From Bacillota bacterium (lineage in GTDB: Bacteria; Bacillota; Sulfobacillia; JAJZYS01; JAJYTV01): 6,469 bases of DNA. The DNA lies in contig JAJYTV010000109.1 in assembly GCA_021792885.1 (NCBI GenBank), positions 1-6,469 on the forward strand, in the 5' to 3' direction. Under the pieces are notes generated by a model, which made no database searches, was not told the origin of the DNA, and saw nothing but the letters and a program-made list of their open reading frames with translations. Shown here one piece after another: positions 5,556-6,469 of the stretch (the stretch's first letter is position 1; each line of letters opens with the position of its first letter). Made by a program: the position numbers and the translations under genes.

Positions 5556-5858
5556 ATGCGATGGCAAGACGTTAGAGCGGAACTACTATCGGAGCAGACA
5601 GTGGCCGACTCACTAAAGGAGCAATTCCCCTATCGCCAAGTGGCGGACGCGCTACTGGATTTGCGGGCAACACACCACCTTACCCAAACAGAGCTCGCTC
5701 AACGGATAGGCACCTCCCAGTCGGCCATCTCTCGAGCCGAGAGTGGCAAACACCCAATCGCAGTATCGCTACTGAAGCGTATCTCCGACGCTCTCGGTCT
5801 GGATTACGCGATTGTCTTCACCCTCGCCCCCGATCGGGGCGCCGCAGAAACGCGCTAG
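5556..5858 (+). CDS. XRE-family antitoxin-like regulator without a partner toxin
   Basis: 100 aa from the ATG at 5556. An upstream in-frame ATG at 5523 would add 11 residues, but neither start has a good ribosome site (only GGTGGTGG about 9 bases before 5556). The family-like opening MRWQDVRAELLSEQTVADSL favours 5556. A Cro/C1-type helix-turn-helix lies at about 34-82, with recognition helix TSQSAISRAESG (53-64) and the typical RISDALG close. An N-terminal helical arm ahead of the HTH is common in HigA/RelB-like antitoxins that follow a RelE/HigB-type toxin. Here the gene before it is the DUF5615 toxin, 68 bases upstream, and no RelE fold is visible. It may be an orphan antitoxin, a third regulator of the neighbouring pair, or the survivor of a broken module. 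Confidence 0.78.
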   Translation: MRWQDVRAELLSEQTVADSLKEQFPYRQVADALLDLRATHHLTQTELAQRIGTSQSAISRAESGKHPIAVSLLKRISDALGLDYAIVFTLAPDRGAAETR

Positions 5859-6033
5859 ACTGCCGTGTCGTGGAGCCAATTCCACCATGCGGTCGCAAGC
5901 TAGTAAGCCCTTGAACAGCGGGCGACCGTTTAGCCAGGTGCCTTCCCGGTCCTTCCATCTTCTCTGGACGGCTAGTCACTCAGCATGATGCGCCAACGGC
6001 CCCTAGACAGCCCAGATAGAAGGAGGTGTCGAA
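5859..6033. other. Gene-free spacer after the XRE gene
   Basis: No frame here gives a recognisable protein. Two small inverted repeats are present: GTGGA/TCCAC with a 6-base loop just past the XRE stop, and CGGTCGC (5890-5896) with GCGACCG (5922-5928), 7-bp arms and a 25-base loop. The second is followed by TTT, so it could be a poor terminator for the TA genes. No tRNA is visible. Confidence 0.4.
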
Positions 6034-6114
6034 ATGCAACCCCGCGAGTGGCAGTTGCACATGGCCAACCATCACGTTGTAGGTGATTGCCTCGTCACCA
6101 TTGAAGGGAGTTAG
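6034..6114 (+). CDS. Short ORF with strong ribosome site, possibly a truncated gene start
   Basis: 26-aa frame beginning MQPREWQLHMANHHVV and ending IEGS before TAG. The upstream AGGAGGTG (6021-6028), 5 bases before the ATG, is close to the ideal anti-16S match and one of the strongest in the window. The product is not recognised. Because the stop lies about 75 bases from the 3' end of an IS3 transposase gene, it may be the 5' remnant of a gene cut by insertion or deletion, or a genuine small protein. Confidence 0.35.
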   Translation: MQPREWQLHMANHHVVGDCLVTIEGS

Positions 6115-6133
6115 CTTGGATTTGCAGCGTTCT

Positions 6134-6159
6134 GAAACTCCTGGCGGGGATGGAGTTTC
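6134..6159. repeat. Inverted repeat GAAACTCC-N10-GGAGTTTC near the IS end
   Basis: Perfect 8-bp arms (6134-6141 and 6152-6159) with a 10-base loop lie 30 bases beyond the transposase stop codon. On the minus strand this would be a hairpin just after the transposase gene. No T-run follows. It may be a weak terminator, or part of the right end of the element. The other IS end is outside the window, so the terminal repeat cannot be confirmed. Confidence 0.4.
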
Positions 6160-6189
6160 GCCGGTTTGGTGGACAACTGAACGTAGTGG

Positions 6190-6469
6190 CTAGGAAGCGA
6201 AGGATTGGTCTCGCATAGCGGCTTCGTGCCACCTTTTCTCGAACTCGTCTGGGGAGAGGTAGCCGAGGGCGGAGTGGACGCGCCGGCGGTTGTAGAACGC
6301 CTCGATGTACTCGAAGATCGCCGAGCGCAGAGAGGTCCTGGTGGGCCAGGTCTGGCGGTCGAGGAGCTCAGTCTGGAGAGTGGCCCAAAAGCTCTCCATG
6401 AGCGCGTTGTCGTAGGCGTCGCCGACCGAACCCATGGAGCCGACGAGGCCCGTTGCCTTGAGGCGCTGG
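6190..6469 (-). CDS. IS3-family transposase (OrfB-type integrase core), C-terminal part, cut by window edge
   Basis: About 92 C-terminal residues are visible and the gene continues past base 6469. The sequence starts QRLKATGLVGSMGSVGDAYDNA and has the IS3 hallmarks: GSVGDAYDNALMESFWATLQTELL, with the final catalytic Glu of the DDE triad in MESF, and the ending FYNRRRVHSALGYLSPDEFEKRW of the rve_3 domain. The first two catalytic Asp residues would lie in the missing part. There is no frameshift in the visible section, so the element may be intact. It lies tail-to-tail with the plus-strand TA genes. Confidence 0.92.
   Translation of the reverse strand, partial: QRLKATGLVGSMGSVGDAYDNALMESFWATLQTELLDRQTWPTRTSLRSAIFEYIEAFYNRRRVHSALGYLSPDEFEKRWHEAAMRDQSFAS

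Larger units (their letters stand above)
6115..6469 (-). mobile_element. IS3-family insertion sequence, 3' part
   Basis: The end of an IS3-type element enters from the right edge. It contains the C-terminal part of the transposase and a short 3' flank. The exact boundary is undetermined but should lie between the short ORF stop (6114) and the transposase stop (6190). No target-site duplication can be checked because the other end is missing. Confidence 0.6.

Noticed and set aside
5828..5839. 12-bp palindrome CCCCGATCGGGG as a terminator or operator
   Set aside because: It lies within the 3' coding part of the XRE gene, has almost no loop and is not followed by T residues. It is likely chance in GC-rich sequence.
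5881..6000. Possible tRNA or structured RNA in the spacer after the XRE gene
   Set aside because: No T-loop GTTCGA-like motif, acceptor pairing or cloverleaf could be assembled; only a 7-bp stem was found.
1..6469. CRISPR array
   Set aside because: No regularly spaced direct repeats of suitable length were seen anywhere in the window.

Overview
The window reads as a GC-rich bacterial chromosome segment. GTG or TTG starts behind strong GGAGG-type ribosome sites are common, and the opposite-strand frames are almost free of stops. Nothing here fixes the phylum. An uncultured high-GC soil or groundwater lineage (for example Rokubacteria/NC10-like, Actinobacteria-like or a relative) would fit, but that is inference. 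The window has two unlike halves: a compact metabolic operon on the minus strand (about 186-3168), and an accessory strip on the plus strand (about 3450-6469) made of toxin-antitoxin (TA) genes, a TA relic and the end of an insertion sequence.

The metabolic operon is transcribed right to left. It holds an isochorismatase-fold amidohydrolase (TTG start at 3168), a dihydropyrimidinase/hydantoinase-type cyclic amidohydrolase (GTG start at 2464) and a PrpB-like isocitrate-lyase-superfamily C-C lyase (ATG start at 1079). The gaps are only 5 and 17 bases. All three keep their key catalytic residues. Together they suggest a hydrolytic route: open a cyclic amide, imide or ureide, remove the amide or carbamoyl nitrogen, then split the remaining acid into central metabolites. 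The substrate cannot be read from the sequence. The 636-base region between this operon and vapB carries two symmetric sites, a GntR-like 10-bp palindrome (3400-3409) and a 6-3-6 inverted repeat (3443-3457). It also carries what looks like the frameshifted C-terminal end of a dead VapC toxin gene (about 3459-3650).

The accessory strip reads left to right. First comes an AbrB-type VapB antitoxin (3805-4119) with a PIN-domain VapC toxin (4123-4647); the toxin carries a four-cysteine zinc-ribbon-like insert. A spacer follows with a good sigma70-type promoter embedded in three overlapping inverted repeats (4676-4747) and a structured leader. Next is a DUF433 antitoxin (4887-5108) overlapping a DUF5615 PIN-like toxin (5101-5487). 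A solo XRE-family antitoxin-like regulator follows (5556-5858) with no toxin of its own. About 330 bases without a recognisable gene hold only a 26-codon ORF with a near-ideal ribosome site (6034-6114). The window ends in the 3' part of an IS3-family transposase on the minus strand (6190-6469, cut by the window edge). Two apparently intact TA pairs, one orphan antitoxin, one relic toxin and an IS end form a small TA island beside a housekeeping-type catabolic operon.
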